64,000 nucleotides of DNA from Roseburia sp036308125 (GCA_036308125.1 JAXJWH010000098.1:1-64000), one strand, 5' to 3'; positions 53,581 to 62,891 are shown, counted from the stretch's first letter. Translations and numbers: made by a program. The notes: generated from the sequence alone by a model not told the origin.

Positions 53581-55251
53581 TTATCTCTCAGTCAATGCAT
53601 TAATAAGGGCCGGAATAAGTTGTTTCTTTCTTGAAACAACCCCTTTTAATGTAACCCCTGACTCTGATGGTGCACATCCGTATGCCGATGCTACAACTGA
53701 TGAAGCTAACTCTCCTACATAAACAAGATATGTGGATTCTTCAACAATATTTGTAAGCATAACAAAAATCATATCAAGTTTTTTATCCACCATCAGATTT
53801 TCCATAATAGGATAAATGCGTTCCTGAACCTTCTCCAGTTCAACCTTGCTCATTGCACTAATCTGGGAAACTCCAAAACTTACATCCCCTGAATAGAAAA
53901 TCTTAAAGTCCTGATTTAAAATTTCCTCAGCAGTCTTATTAACAAAATCACTACCTGCCTCAAACATCTTCTGGGCAAATTCTTCCACATCAACATCTGC
54001 AATCTGTGCAAGAGTTAAAGCCGTTTTCTTATCAACATCTGTGCATGTTGGAGACCTAAACATCAAGGTATCAGAAATAATTGCCGCACACAAAAGTCCT
54101 GCAATTGTCCCATTAATCTCAACACCCTTTTCCTGATACATCTGATAAATAATTGTAGCTGTACATCCAAGTGGCTGATTTCTGAAATATACAGGAGCCA
54201 TTGTCTCAAGACTTCCGATTCTGTGATGGTCAATAATTTCTAATATCTCTGCTTCGTCAATATTCTCAACCGCCTGGGATTTTTCATTATGGTCAACAAG
54301 AATAACCTTCTTTTTCTTGGTATTCATAAGGTTACGTCTTGAAAACATACCGGCATAATTTTGATTTTCATCAACTATTGGGAAATCCCTGTGTCTGATT
54401 CTTGAAACAGAATCCCTTACTTCGTCAATATAGTCATCCATCTCAAATTGAACAATATTTTCCTTAGTCATGAAGAATTTAATAGGCATACTCTGATTAA
54501 TAAGACGGGCAGCAGTAAATGCATCATAAGGGGTGCTTATTACAACTACATCCTTTTTATTTGCAGCCTCTTTTAATTCCTCAGACACCTCATATCCGTC
54601 AGTGATTATAATGCAGCTACAGTTCGCCTTTACGCACAATAACTGCGATTCTTCCCTATCTCCAATAATAACAAGGTCATCTTCCGTAACTGTCTGCGCA
54701 ACTGTATCAGGTGTTCCAACGGCAACAACAACTTTTCCTCTTACGAAATATCCATGCTCATTACCTGTAACTACTTTTCCTCCAAGTGTTTCCACTATAT
54801 TTCTATATTGAGTCTTTGCTCTTGATAAAACAGTGTTATCATATACATCCATATAGGACTTGGCAATATCTCCTGTTACAATTATTCCTTCAAGTTTGTT
54901 CTTACTGTTGACAACAGGAAGTGTTACTACTTTAAGAATATTCATCATTTCCCATGCTTTTTTCATTGAAATATGACCACTTACACCTTCGGTTTTTCTA
55001 ATGTGAATATCCTTAATCTGTGTCCCCACATCTGTAATCAAATCAGGTGATTCCACTCCAAAATATTTCAGCACATATTCTGTCTCTGTACTTATATCTC
55101 CTGCCCTCATCGGTATATATTGATATTTTTTCTGTTCACGTTCCTTTTCTTCTTCTAACTCATTCTTCAGATTCGCATATGCTATTGCAGCACAAATCGA
55201 ATCTGTATCCGGATGCTTGTGTCCAATAACCCAGATTTTATCCTTTTCCAT
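53581..55251 (-). CDS. Family II manganese-dependent inorganic pyrophosphatase with CBS and DRTGG domains
   Basis: Hydrolyses pyrophosphate, driving biosynthesis. 556 residues instead of ~310 because a regulatory CBS-DRTGG-CBS insert (about 70-300) splits the DHH domain. Catalytic motifs: GHKHPDTDSICAA (9-21), VDHNEKSQ, the DHH triad in IIDHHRIGS and the substrate motif SRKKQ near the C terminus. CBS-PPases bind adenine nucleotides (AMP, ADP, ATP or Ap4A), so activity here should track energy charge. Confidence 0.93.
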   Translation of the reverse strand: MEKDKIWVIGHKHPDTDSICAAIAYANLKNELEEEKEREQKKYQYIPMRAGDISTETEYVLKYFGVESPDLITDVGTQIKDIHIRKTEGVSGHISMKKAWEMMNILKVVTLPVVNSKNKLEGIIVTGDIAKSYMDVYDNTVLSRAKTQYRNIVETLGGKVVTGNEHGYFVRGKVVVAVGTPDTVAQTVTEDDLVIIGDREESQLLCVKANCSCIIITDGYEVSEELKEAANKKDVVVISTPYDAFTAARLINQSMPIKFFMTKENIVQFEMDDYIDEVRDSVSRIRHRDFPIVDENQNYAGMFSRRNLMNTKKKKVILVDHNEKSQAVENIDEAEILEIIDHHRIGSLETMAPVYFRNQPLGCTATIIYQMYQEKGVEINGTIAGLLCAAIISDTLMFRSPTCTDVDKKTALTLAQIADVDVEEFAQKMFEAGSDFVNKTAEEILNQDFKIFYSGDVSFGVSQISAMSKVELEKVQERIYPIMENLMVDKKLDMIFVMLTNIVEESTYLVYVGELASSVVASAYGCAPSESGVTLKGVVSRKKQLIPALINALTER

Positions 55252-55322
55252 ATATTTTTCCTACCTTTGCAATTAAAACCATTGATTGAAATCTATAAAT
55301 TAAAAGTATACTTCAATCGTTG

Positions 55323-55356
55323 AAAAATGCAACCCCTGAAACCAGAGATTGCATTT
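55323..55356 (-). terminator. Terminator after the coiled-coil gene
   Basis: 14-bp minus-strand stem (55325-55338 with 55343-55356) including two G-U pairs that are stable only in the minus-strand transcript, tetraloop GUUU, short T-run. Confidence 0.75.
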
Positions 55357-55371
55357 ATTTTTAGATAAATA

Positions 55372-56136
55372 TTATAAAAGACTCGCTGCACGAGTTAACA
55401 TGACTGTAAGAGCAATAAAACCGAATGAAGTAATTACATTAAGTACCAGCGATCCAATAGCAACGGTCTTAATAAATTTCATGTTATTGTCTACGTCAGC
55501 AACTTTAGAAATCTTATCTTCATGACCTTTGAAAAGATCCTGAATATTTCTATAACTCTTTACGTTCTCCGAATGAACCTTATCAGATAACTCCGACTTT
55601 AATAAAACAAGCTGATCATTAAGATCACTTAAGCTCTCCAACATCTGTGCACTGCTTTGATTAACAGAATCCACAACCTGCTTTACATCGTTTGACTGTT
55701 CTCTTACTATCTGACTTGTCTTGTCAACTGTTCCTCCAAAGGAATCCTCGATTCCCTGAAGATTGTCATTAATATTTCTTCCTAATGAATTAACTTCAGC
55801 TGACACATTTCTACTAAGATTTGTCATCTCTCCTGTAATAGTCTTGCTAAAATTCTCCATTTGTCCGCCCATGGATTGTTCAATCTCATCCATCTTAGCA
55901 TTTACTCTGACTATTAACTGGTCAATCTGCTTGGCAACCTCAGCCTCAATACCATCTACCTTCCCCTGTCTTTCATCAAGAATCTGCTGAAGTTCATCTG
56001 CTTTGTCTTCCCTTTCTTTTACGATTGTCTGAAGTTCCTGAGCCTTTGACTCCTTTGTAACAAGTATTTCCTGGAGTTCCTTTGCTTTCTCACGGAATTC
56101 ATCAATCTGGGCTAATAAAAAATCATCTCTATCCAC
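55372..56136 (-). CDS. Coiled-coil protein with C-terminal membrane anchor, function unknown
   Basis: 254 residues, not assigned to a family by me. Residues 5-70 show repeats of the form ...KELQEIL...KAQELQTIV...KADELQQIL, a heptad-like coiled coil of about 20-residue period; the rest is helical, Asn/Ser/Gln rich and resembles the signalling coil of methyl-accepting proteins without its hairpin tip. The last ~25 residues are one membrane span. The longest frame begins at GTG 56154 without a ribosome binding site; GTG 56136 has AAAGGA nine bases upstream. It lies downstream of nifJ behind a terminator, so it is probably independent. Confidence 0.65.
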   Translation of the reverse strand: MDRDDFLLAQIDEFREKAKELQEILVTKESKAQELQTIVKEREDKADELQQILDERQGKVDGIEAEVAKQIDQLIVRVNAKMDEIEQSMGGQMENFSKTITGEMTNLSRNVSAEVNSLGRNINDNLQGIEDSFGGTVDKTSQIVREQSNDVKQVVDSVNQSSAQMLESLSDLNDQLVLLKSELSDKVHSENVKSYRNIQDLFKGHEDKISKVADVDNNMKFIKTVAIGSLVLNVITSFGFIALTVMLTRAASLL

Positions 56137-56293
56137 TATCTTGTATCCTTTCACGCGATTACTACCGCCATAACCTTTACTCCATTGCTATCTATATATA
56201 TTGTACCATTTAAGAGTCCCTTTGTAAACAAAAAAATACCAAATATTGTGCTTTTAGTCCTATAAAACCACTACATAGCCCTTTGATTTTGTT

Positions 56294-56331
56294 CAAAAAA
56301 ACTGCCGGCCTTCTAAATGAAAGCCGACAGT
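56294..56331 (-). terminator. Terminator of nifJ
   Basis: 12-bp stem (56301-56312 with 56320-56331) with two G-U pairs favourable on the minus-strand transcript, 7-base loop, TTTTTTT tail; 28 bp after the nifJ stop. Confidence 0.9.
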
Positions 56332-56359
56332 CTATTTAAATTAATGATTTTTTCTTTAA

Positions 56360-59300
56360 TTAATCTTCTGAACCATAAAGTTTAACTAATTTCTCCAAAT
56401 GTGCATAACGGGCAACTGCTGCATCTTCTGAAGCCTTAAACAGCTTTTCAGCTCTTTCTGGGAATGGCTTACAAAGACGAGTATAACGAGCCTCATTATT
56501 AAGGAATTCCTGATAAGAACCATCTCCTTCTTTTGATGTAAGAGTAAATGGATTCTTTCCTTCTGCCTTAAGTGCTGGGTTAAATGAGAATAAATTCCAG
56601 TAACCTGCCTTAACAGCTTTTTTCATTTCATCCTGACAATGGTTCATTCCACCCTTAGCGATACCATGAAGTTCACAAGGAGCATATCCGATGATAAGTG
56701 ATGGTCCTGGGTATGCCTCTGCCTCTGTAATTGCCTTAACAGCCTGTGCAGGGTTTGCACCAAGAGCGATCTGAGCTACATATACATATCCGTAACTCAT
56801 TGCAATCTCTGAAAGGGATTTCTTTCCGATTTCCTTACCAGCTGCTGCAAACTGACAAACCTCTCCGATATTAGATGCCTTAGAAGCCTGTCCACCTGTA
56901 TTAGAATACATTTCTGTATCAAATACCATTACATTTACATTCTCACCTGAAGCAAGTACATGGTCAAGACCACCGAAACCAATGTCATATGCCCATCCAT
57001 CTCCTCCGAAGATCCATACAGATTTCTTTCCGAGATAATCCTTCTTAGTAAGAACTTCTTTTGATTTTTCACATCCGGCAGCTGCAGCTTTCTCTAACTG
57101 AGCAATAAGAGCTTTTGTTGGCTCAACATTCTTCTTTGTATCTTCCTTTGTATCCATAAAGTTCTTAACTGCTGCCTTAAATTCATCATCAGCCTTATCA
57201 GATGATGCAATCTCTTCTATTAACTCAATTGCTCTGTCTCTGATATATTTCTGACCTACATACATACCAAGTCCATGCTCTGCATTATCTTCGAATAATG
57301 AGTTAGACCATGCTGGACCTTTCTTAGAATTAATATTTACTGTATATGGAGATGTTGCTGCTGGATTTCCCCAGATAGATGAACATCCTGTTGCATTAGA
57401 AATATACATCTGCTCTCCAAATAACTGTGTAACAAGTCTTGCATATGAAGTTTCTGCACATCCTGCACATGAGCCTGAGAACTCAAGAAGTGGCTGATTA
57501 AACTGTGAACCCTTAGGTGTTGTATCAACCATTCCTGCATCAGTTTTCTTTGATACATTGTTAACAAGATAATCAAATACAGGCTGCTGAGCACTTTGTG
57601 ATTCCTGTGGAACCATTGCAATTGCACTTGTTGGACAAACAGTGACACATTCTCCACATCCCATACAGTCAAGTGGTGAAACAGTCATTGTATATTTATA
57701 TGCTCCTGCCTTTGGTTTCATATCAGCAGTCTTCATATTGTCAGGTGCTGCTTTTACTTCATCATCTGAAAGTAAGAATGGACGAATTGTTGCATGTGAA
57801 CATACAAATGCACAATTGTTACACTGAATACATTTTTCAGGATCCCATTCTGGTACTGTAACTGCAGTTCCTCTCTTTTCATATGCTGATGCACCGGTCT
57901 CAAACTGACCATCCGGATTGTTGATAAATGCAGATACTGGAAGGCTGTCTCCATCCATTTTTGAAATTGGTTTCAATAAATCCTTAACAAGTTTTACAGT
58001 TTCAGGTCTTCCTGTTAATTCCTTTGGCTGTGGGTCTGGTGCTGGATTCTTCCATGAATCAGGAACATCTACTTTATGGATTGCATCAAGTCCTGCATCA
58101 ATAGCCTTGTAGTTCATCTCTACAACTGCATCACCCTTCTTAGAATAAGATTTCTTAGCAGCCTGCTTCATGTAATCTACAGCTTCATCAATTGGCATTA
58201 CATCTGCTAATTTAAAGAATGCAGACTGTAAAATTGTATTTGTTCTCTTACCCATACCAATTTCAATGGCTTTATCAATAGCATTAATTGTATATAACTG
58301 AATATTGTTATCTGCAATATATTTCTTAGCGTCTGCATTAAGTTTTTCTGCAAGTTCTTCATCAGACCACTGACAGTTAATTAAAAATACTCCGCCAGGC
58401 TTAACATCCTGAACCATCTTCATACCCTGAACCACATAGGCAGGATTATGACATGCAACAAAATCAGCCTGATTAATATAATATGGACTCTTAATTGGAT
58501 TATCACCAAATCTTAAGTGGGAAATTGTAATTCCACCTGTCTTCTTTGAATCATACTGGAAATATGCCTGTATATATTTATCTGTATGATCTCCGATAAT
58601 CTTTGTTGAGTTTTTGTTTGCTCCAACAGTTCCATCACCGCCAAGTCCCCAGAATTTACATTCTTTTGTTCCTTTTGCTGATGTAATTGGTGCAGGCTTA
58701 ACCTCCTCAAGTGAAAGATTTGTAACATCATCCACAATTCCGATTGTAAATCTGTTCTTTGGAGCATCTTTTTCTAATTCTTTGTATACTGCAAATACAG
58801 ATGATGGTGGTGTATCCTTTGAACCTAAACCATAACGTCCACCAATTAATGTAATATCATTTAATCCAGCCTCACGAAGTGTTGCTGCAACATCAAGATA
58901 TAATGGATCTCCTAATGCTCCAGGCTCTTTTGTTCTGTCAAGAACTGCCACTTTCTTTACATTCTTAGGAAGTACCTTAAGTAAAGCCTCCTTTGACCAT
59001 GGACGATATAATCTTACTTTAATTAATCCTACTTTTTCGCCCTTTTCTGTAAGGTAATCAATAACTTCTTCTGCAACGTCATTAATTGAACCCATTGCAA
59101 TAATTACTCTGTCAGCATCTTTTGCTCCATAGTAATTGAATAATTTATAATCTGTATTAAGTTTTGCATTAACCTTATCCATGTATTTTTCAACAATGGC
59201 TGGAAGCTCGTCATAAGCCTTGTTACAAGCCTCTCTATGCTGGAAGAAAATATCTCCGTTCTCATGTGAACCACGAGCTGTAGGATGCTCTGGATTAAGG

Positions 59301-59920
59301 GCATGTGCTCTGAATTCATCAACTGCATCCATTGGACACATTTCCTTTAAATCTTCATAATCCCATTTTTCAATTTTTTGTATTTCATGTGATGTACGGA
59401 AACCATCAAAGAAATTAATAAATGGAACTTTTCCCTCTAATGCTGCAAGATGAGCTACCGGAGAAAGATCCATAACTTCCTGTGGATTTGTCTCACATAA
59501 CATTGCAAATCCTGTCTGACGGCAGGCATATACGTCACTGTGATCACCAAAAATATTAAGTGCATGAGTCGAAACAGTACGTGCTGACACGTCAAATACA
59601 CATGGCAACATCTCGCCTGCAATTTTGTACATATTTGGAATCATAAGTAAAAGACCCTGAGATGCTGTAAATGTAGTTGTCAAAGCTCCTGCTGCCAATG
59701 AACCATGTACAGTTCCTGCTGCACCGGCTTCTGACTCCATCTCAACAACCTTTACAGTGCTTCCAAAAATATTTTTACGACCAGCTGCAGACCACTGATC
59801 TACATAATCTGCCATTGGGCTGGATGGTGTAATAGGATAAATTCCTGCAACTTCAGTATAAGCATATGCAACATGAGCTGCTGCTGTATTTCCATCCATT
59901 GATTGTTTTACTCTTGCCAT
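56360..59920 (-). CDS. nifJ: Pyruvate:ferredoxin (flavodoxin) oxidoreductase, single-chain
   Basis: Oxidises pyruvate to acetyl-CoA and CO2 with reduction of ferredoxin; the key step between glycolysis and acetate/butyrate formation. All domains of the 1186-residue homodimer type are present: pyruvate-binding N terminus (YPITPSSPMADYVD near 30), CoA and gamma domains, two 4Fe-4S sets in CIQCNNCAFVC (about 690) and CMGCGECVTVC (about 745), and the TPP domain with FSGSCAGCAETSY (about 810) and GGDGWAYDIGFGG (about 965). Intact. Strong site AGGAGG before the ATG. Its product feeds AckA in this window. Confidence 0.97.
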   Translation of the reverse strand: MARVKQSMDGNTAAAHVAYAYTEVAGIYPITPSSPMADYVDQWSAAGRKNIFGSTVKVVEMESEAGAAGTVHGSLAAGALTTTFTASQGLLLMIPNMYKIAGEMLPCVFDVSARTVSTHALNIFGDHSDVYACRQTGFAMLCETNPQEVMDLSPVAHLAALEGKVPFINFFDGFRTSHEIQKIEKWDYEDLKEMCPMDAVDEFRAHALNPEHPTARGSHENGDIFFQHREACNKAYDELPAIVEKYMDKVNAKLNTDYKLFNYYGAKDADRVIIAMGSINDVAEEVIDYLTEKGEKVGLIKVRLYRPWSKEALLKVLPKNVKKVAVLDRTKEPGALGDPLYLDVAATLREAGLNDITLIGGRYGLGSKDTPPSSVFAVYKELEKDAPKNRFTIGIVDDVTNLSLEEVKPAPITSAKGTKECKFWGLGGDGTVGANKNSTKIIGDHTDKYIQAYFQYDSKKTGGITISHLRFGDNPIKSPYYINQADFVACHNPAYVVQGMKMVQDVKPGGVFLINCQWSDEELAEKLNADAKKYIADNNIQLYTINAIDKAIEIGMGKRTNTILQSAFFKLADVMPIDEAVDYMKQAAKKSYSKKGDAVVEMNYKAIDAGLDAIHKVDVPDSWKNPAPDPQPKELTGRPETVKLVKDLLKPISKMDGDSLPVSAFINNPDGQFETGASAYEKRGTAVTVPEWDPEKCIQCNNCAFVCSHATIRPFLLSDDEVKAAPDNMKTADMKPKAGAYKYTMTVSPLDCMGCGECVTVCPTSAIAMVPQESQSAQQPVFDYLVNNVSKKTDAGMVDTTPKGSQFNQPLLEFSGSCAGCAETSYARLVTQLFGEQMYISNATGCSSIWGNPAATSPYTVNINSKKGPAWSNSLFEDNAEHGLGMYVGQKYIRDRAIELIEEIASSDKADDEFKAAVKNFMDTKEDTKKNVEPTKALIAQLEKAAAAGCEKSKEVLTKKDYLGKKSVWIFGGDGWAYDIGFGGLDHVLASGENVNVMVFDTEMYSNTGGQASKASNIGEVCQFAAAGKEIGKKSLSEIAMSYGYVYVAQIALGANPAQAVKAITEAEAYPGPSLIIGYAPCELHGIAKGGMNHCQDEMKKAVKAGYWNLFSFNPALKAEGKNPFTLTSKEGDGSYQEFLNNEARYTRLCKPFPERAEKLFKASEDAAVARYAHLEKLVKLYGSED

Positions 59921-59981
59921 GATAAACCCTCCTAATAATTAATTATTTCATTTCGACATAACTCATTATGCCCATAAAATA

Positions 59982-60010
59982 ATATTATATATATTATGAC
60001 TAAAAATCAA
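59982..60010 (-). promoter_or_regulatory. Promoter for nifJ
   Basis: Minus-strand -35 TTGATT (60005-60010), 17-bp spacer, -10 TAATAT (59982-59987). A 10-bp direct repeat TTTCGACATA (59951-59960 and 60036-60045) flanks it on the plus strand. Confidence 0.55.
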
Positions 60011-60201
60011 GAGCTAAAGAACTAATTTTTGTATTTTTCGACATACAACAAAGATATAGTTTTGTAAAATTTTGTAATAAATGTTATAAATAGGTAAAAT
60101 TATTGTTTTTTCTTTCTCAAAAAGCTTGCAAAATGTCAATTATACGATAAAATAGAAACGATTGTTATAATTTGAAGATATAAAATTGGAAAGGTAAAGA
60201 T
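60011..60201. other. Divergent intergenic region nifJ / ABC-F gene
   Basis: No gene seen. On the plus strand TTGCAA near 60125, 16 bp, TAAAAT forms a fair promoter, and TATAAT near 60165 is a second -10 candidate for the ABC-F gene. The ribosome binding site is GGAAAGG. Confidence 0.4.
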
Positions 60202-61842
60202 ATGATTAGTGCAAATAATATAACTCTTAGAATTGGCAAAAAAGCTTTATTCGAGGACGTAAATATCAAATTTACAGAAGGTAACTGTTATGGACTAATT
60301 GGTGCTAACGGTGCCGGTAAATCAACATTTTTAAAAATTTTATCAGGACAGTTAGAGCCAACAAGTGGAGATGTTGTAATTACTCCAGGTCAAAGACTTT
60401 CATTCCTCCAGCAGGATCACTTCAAATATGATGAATATACTGTTCTTGACACAGTAATTATGGGAAACAAACGCCTTTATGACATTATGAAGGAAAAAGA
60501 AGCTATCTACATGAAGGAAGACTTCACTGATGAAGACGGAATAAGAGCAAGTGAGCTCGAAGCTGAATTTGCAGATATGGACGGTTGGAATGCAGAATCA
60601 GATGCTGCCACTCTTTTAAACGGACTTGGAATCCCAAGTGAAGAGCATTACAACACAATGGCAGATCTTCCAGGTGCAATTAAGGTTAAGGTTCTCCTTG
60701 CCCAGGCTCTTTTCGGAAATCCTGACATTCTTCTTCTCGACGAGCCTACTAACCACCTTGACCTTGATGCCATTGCATGGCTTGAAGAATTCCTTATCAA
60801 TTTTGAAAATACAGTTATCGTAGTATCCCACGACAGATATTTCCTTAACAAAGTATGTACAAATATCGCAGATATGGATTATGGAAAAATTCAGCTTTAC
60901 GCTGGAAACTACGACTTCTGGTATGAATCAAGTCAGTTACTTGTTCGCCAGATGAAGGAAGCAAACAAGAAAAAGGAAGAAAAAATCAAAGAGTTACAGG
61001 ATTTCATCCAGAGATTCTCTGCTAATGCTTCTAAATCAAAGCAGGCTACATCCCGTAAGCGTGCCCTTGAAAAAATTCAGCTTGACGATATCAAGCCATC
61101 AAGCCGTAAATATCCATATATTGACTTCCGTCCAGAACGTGAAATCGGTAATGACGTACTTTTTGTTGAGGGAATCTCTAAGACAATTGACGGAGTTAAA
61201 GTATTAGATAATATTTCATTTACAGTTAATCATGATGATAAAATTGCATTTGTAGGTGGTAATGAACTTGCAAAAACTACATTCTTTAAAATCATCACAG
61301 GAGAAATGGAACCTGATGAAGGTTCATATAAGTGGGGAGTAACAACAAGCCAGTCTTATTTTCCTAAGGATAACACAGAAATCTTTGATACTGATGACCT
61401 TATCGTTGACTGGTTAACTCAGTATTCTGAGATTAAGGATGCAACTTACGTTCGTGGTTTCCTTGGACGTATGCTTTTTGCCGGTGAAGACGGTGTTAAG
61501 AAAATGAGAGTGTTATCCGGAGGAGAAAAGGTACGTGTACTTCTTTCCCGTATGATGATTATGGGAAGTAATGTATTACTTTTCGACGAACCAACTGACC
61601 ACCTTGACATGGAATCCATTACAGCGTTAAATAACGGAATGATTAAATTCCCTGGTGTTATTTTATTCTCATGTCGTGATCATCAGGTTGTTCAGACTAC
61701 TGCAAACAGAATTATTGAATTTCTTCCTGATGGAACAATGATTGACAAAGTATCTTCTTACGATGACTATCTTGAAAGTGATGTTATGGCAAGAAAACGT
61801 CAGGTTTATTCAATGTCAGCAGATGATGAAAATGATAATTAA
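60202..61842 (+). CDS. ABC-F family ATPase, YbiT/YkpA-like, with degenerate second ATPase site
   Basis: Soluble tandem ABC protein (546 aa), probably acting on the ribosome as ABC-F proteins do; no membrane part. NBD1: Walker A GANGAGKS (34-41), Walker B ILLLDE (176-181), switch VSHD; its signature reads LPGAI (156-160) rather than LSGGQ. A charged linker (250-310) joins NBD2, whose Walker A is GGNELAKTT (352-360; Gly to Glu and Gly to Ala), with intact LSGGE (438-442) and Walker B, and SCRDHQ in place of the switch SHD. The two alternate sites are therefore unequal. Whether these changes are shared by the family I cannot check. Confidence 0.85.
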   Translation: MISANNITLRIGKKALFEDVNIKFTEGNCYGLIGANGAGKSTFLKILSGQLEPTSGDVVITPGQRLSFLQQDHFKYDEYTVLDTVIMGNKRLYDIMKEKEAIYMKEDFTDEDGIRASELEAEFADMDGWNAESDAATLLNGLGIPSEEHYNTMADLPGAIKVKVLLAQALFGNPDILLLDEPTNHLDLDAIAWLEEFLINFENTVIVVSHDRYFLNKVCTNIADMDYGKIQLYAGNYDFWYESSQLLVRQMKEANKKKEEKIKELQDFIQRFSANASKSKQATSRKRALEKIQLDDIKPSSRKYPYIDFRPEREIGNDVLFVEGISKTIDGVKVLDNISFTVNHDDKIAFVGGNELAKTTFFKIITGEMEPDEGSYKWGVTTSQSYFPKDNTEIFDTDDLIVDWLTQYSEIKDATYVRGFLGRMLFAGEDGVKKMRVLSGGEKVRVLLSRMMIMGSNVLLFDEPTDHLDMESITALNNGMIKFPGVILFSCRDHQVVQTTANRIIEFLPDGTMIDKVSSYDDYLESDVMARKRQVYSMSADDENDN

Positions 61843-61852
61843 TTTATACACC

Positions 61853-61883
61853 AAAAAAGCTATCACAATGTGATAGCTTTTTT
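61853..61883. terminator. Bidirectional terminator between ABC-F and FliD-like genes
   Basis: Perfect 13-bp stem (61853-61865 with 61871-61883) with a 5-base loop. A-run and T-run flank it, so it can end the ABC-F transcript on the plus strand and the FliD-like transcript on the minus strand. Confidence 0.9.
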
Positions 61884-61896
61884 GTTTGGAAGTTTA

Positions 61897-62634
61897 TCAT
61901 GTTATTGAACTATACAATTCACCGGTTGAATAATTATATGTATAACCACCGGATGAAGTATAAGTATTCGACTTTGCTGCTTCATTTTGAGCATATACCT
62001 TAATCATTGATGCCTTACATCCCACAGAATATGCAAATGAACCAGTTCCTTGAAACATGGATTTCGCAACTGCCATATCTGCATTCTTAAAGGTATCTTC
62101 ATCAATCTCCAAAGTATAATCCTTGCTGTTCATGGTGATTCCAAGGGAACCTAATATTCCCTTATTAACTGATGAAAAATTCACCATTGCAGCTGTTGTA
62201 TTGGCTATTTGTCCTACATTTGACTTTGATGTCTTCTCAACCACCGAATTATAATCATCAACAAAACCTTTGACTGCTTCGTATATTTTCTCTGTATCAT
62301 ACTTGCCATCTTTTTTATCGAATAAAGAAGTATTCTTATACAAATCCGTAGCTGTTTGGGTAAGAGCTTGCGCTTCTTCCTGAATACCTGCAAGCAATTT
62401 CGTTGAATCCTTCGAAGTTGATATACTGCTCTTTGGTGTTTCTGCTTCTACATCAGAATAATAAGTCTTAAGCAGCTTAAAATAACTGCCACCTTTAATG
62501 GATGCATACTCACTTAAATCTATTCCAAAATTAAAAGACTGCTGCATCCCTTTGTTTCCTGCTTTATTTTGTGTATTAACACTTGAAAATAAAGTACTTA
62601 TTGACGATGAGTCCCATGAAGTTATTGATGCCAT
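61897..62634 (-). CDS. Short FliD-like (flagellar cap) protein
   Basis: 245 residues resembling the C-terminal part of the flagellar cap protein FliD rather than the whole (~450-900 aa). The telling segments are YEAVKGFVDDYNSVVEKTSK, then the late SLGITM...TLEIDEDTFK block that in FliD precedes the C terminus. Ser/Thr/Asn-rich throughout, no cysteine-rich or membrane segments and no Sec signal, as expected for flagellar export substrates. ATG 62634 has GGAG eight bases upstream; the longer frame begins at a GTG inside that site. A sigma-D-type promoter lies 52 bp upstream. Function uncertain: cap-like, or an exported surface protein. Confidence 0.6.
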   Translation of the reverse strand: MASITSWDSSSISTLFSSVNTQNKAGNKGMQQSFNFGIDLSEYASIKGGSYFKLLKTYYSDVEAETPKSSISTSKDSTKLLAGIQEEAQALTQTATDLYKNTSLFDKKDGKYDTEKIYEAVKGFVDDYNSVVEKTSKSNVGQIANTTAAMVNFSSVNKGILGSLGITMNSKDYTLEIDEDTFKNADMAVAKSMFQGTGSFAYSVGCKASMIKVYAQNEAAKSNTYTSSGGYTYNYSTGELYSSIT

Positions 62635-62685
62635 ATAAATCACTCCTTTGAATAAAACAACAGTATTCCTTTACTGTCTTAATAT

Positions 62686-62712
62686 AGTTCGGCATTTCCC
62701 TTAAAAATTTTA
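62686..62712 (-). promoter_or_regulatory. Sigma-D/sigma-28-type (flagellar) promoter
   Basis: Minus strand: TAAA (62709-62712), exactly 15 bp, GCCGAACT (62686-62693). The Bacillus sigma-D consensus is TAAA-N15-GCCGATAT, so 10 of 12 positions agree. It precedes the FliD-like gene. Confidence 0.7.
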
Positions 62713-62779
62713 ATAGTAAAAATATTTTTTGTAAATTTTGACCAAAGAATTATATATTTTTTGGTTTTGTTCATATTTT

Positions 62780-62885
62780 ATTCACAAATATATGGTATTC
62801 TATCAATACCAAATAAGTAAATTTCAATAACTTGTTATTTTTCATAATTGCCCTGACATTTTTGTTGGGGCTCTCCTCTTTTTTA
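62780..62885 (+). other. Possible small-RNA terminator structure on the plus strand
   Basis: GGTATT/AATACC hairpin near 62792-62808, then GCCCTGACA/TGTTGGGGC (about 62849-62870), a stem with G-U pairs that works only in the plus-strand transcript, and TTTTTT at 62878-62884. A plus-strand transcript ending here would run against ung. No promoter is clear, so this is only a weak candidate. Confidence 0.25.
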
Positions 62886-62891
62886 GGTTAA

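Noticed and set aside
58513..58767. Several frames inside nifJ on both strands
   Set aside because: Shadows of the PFOR gene; all contained in it.
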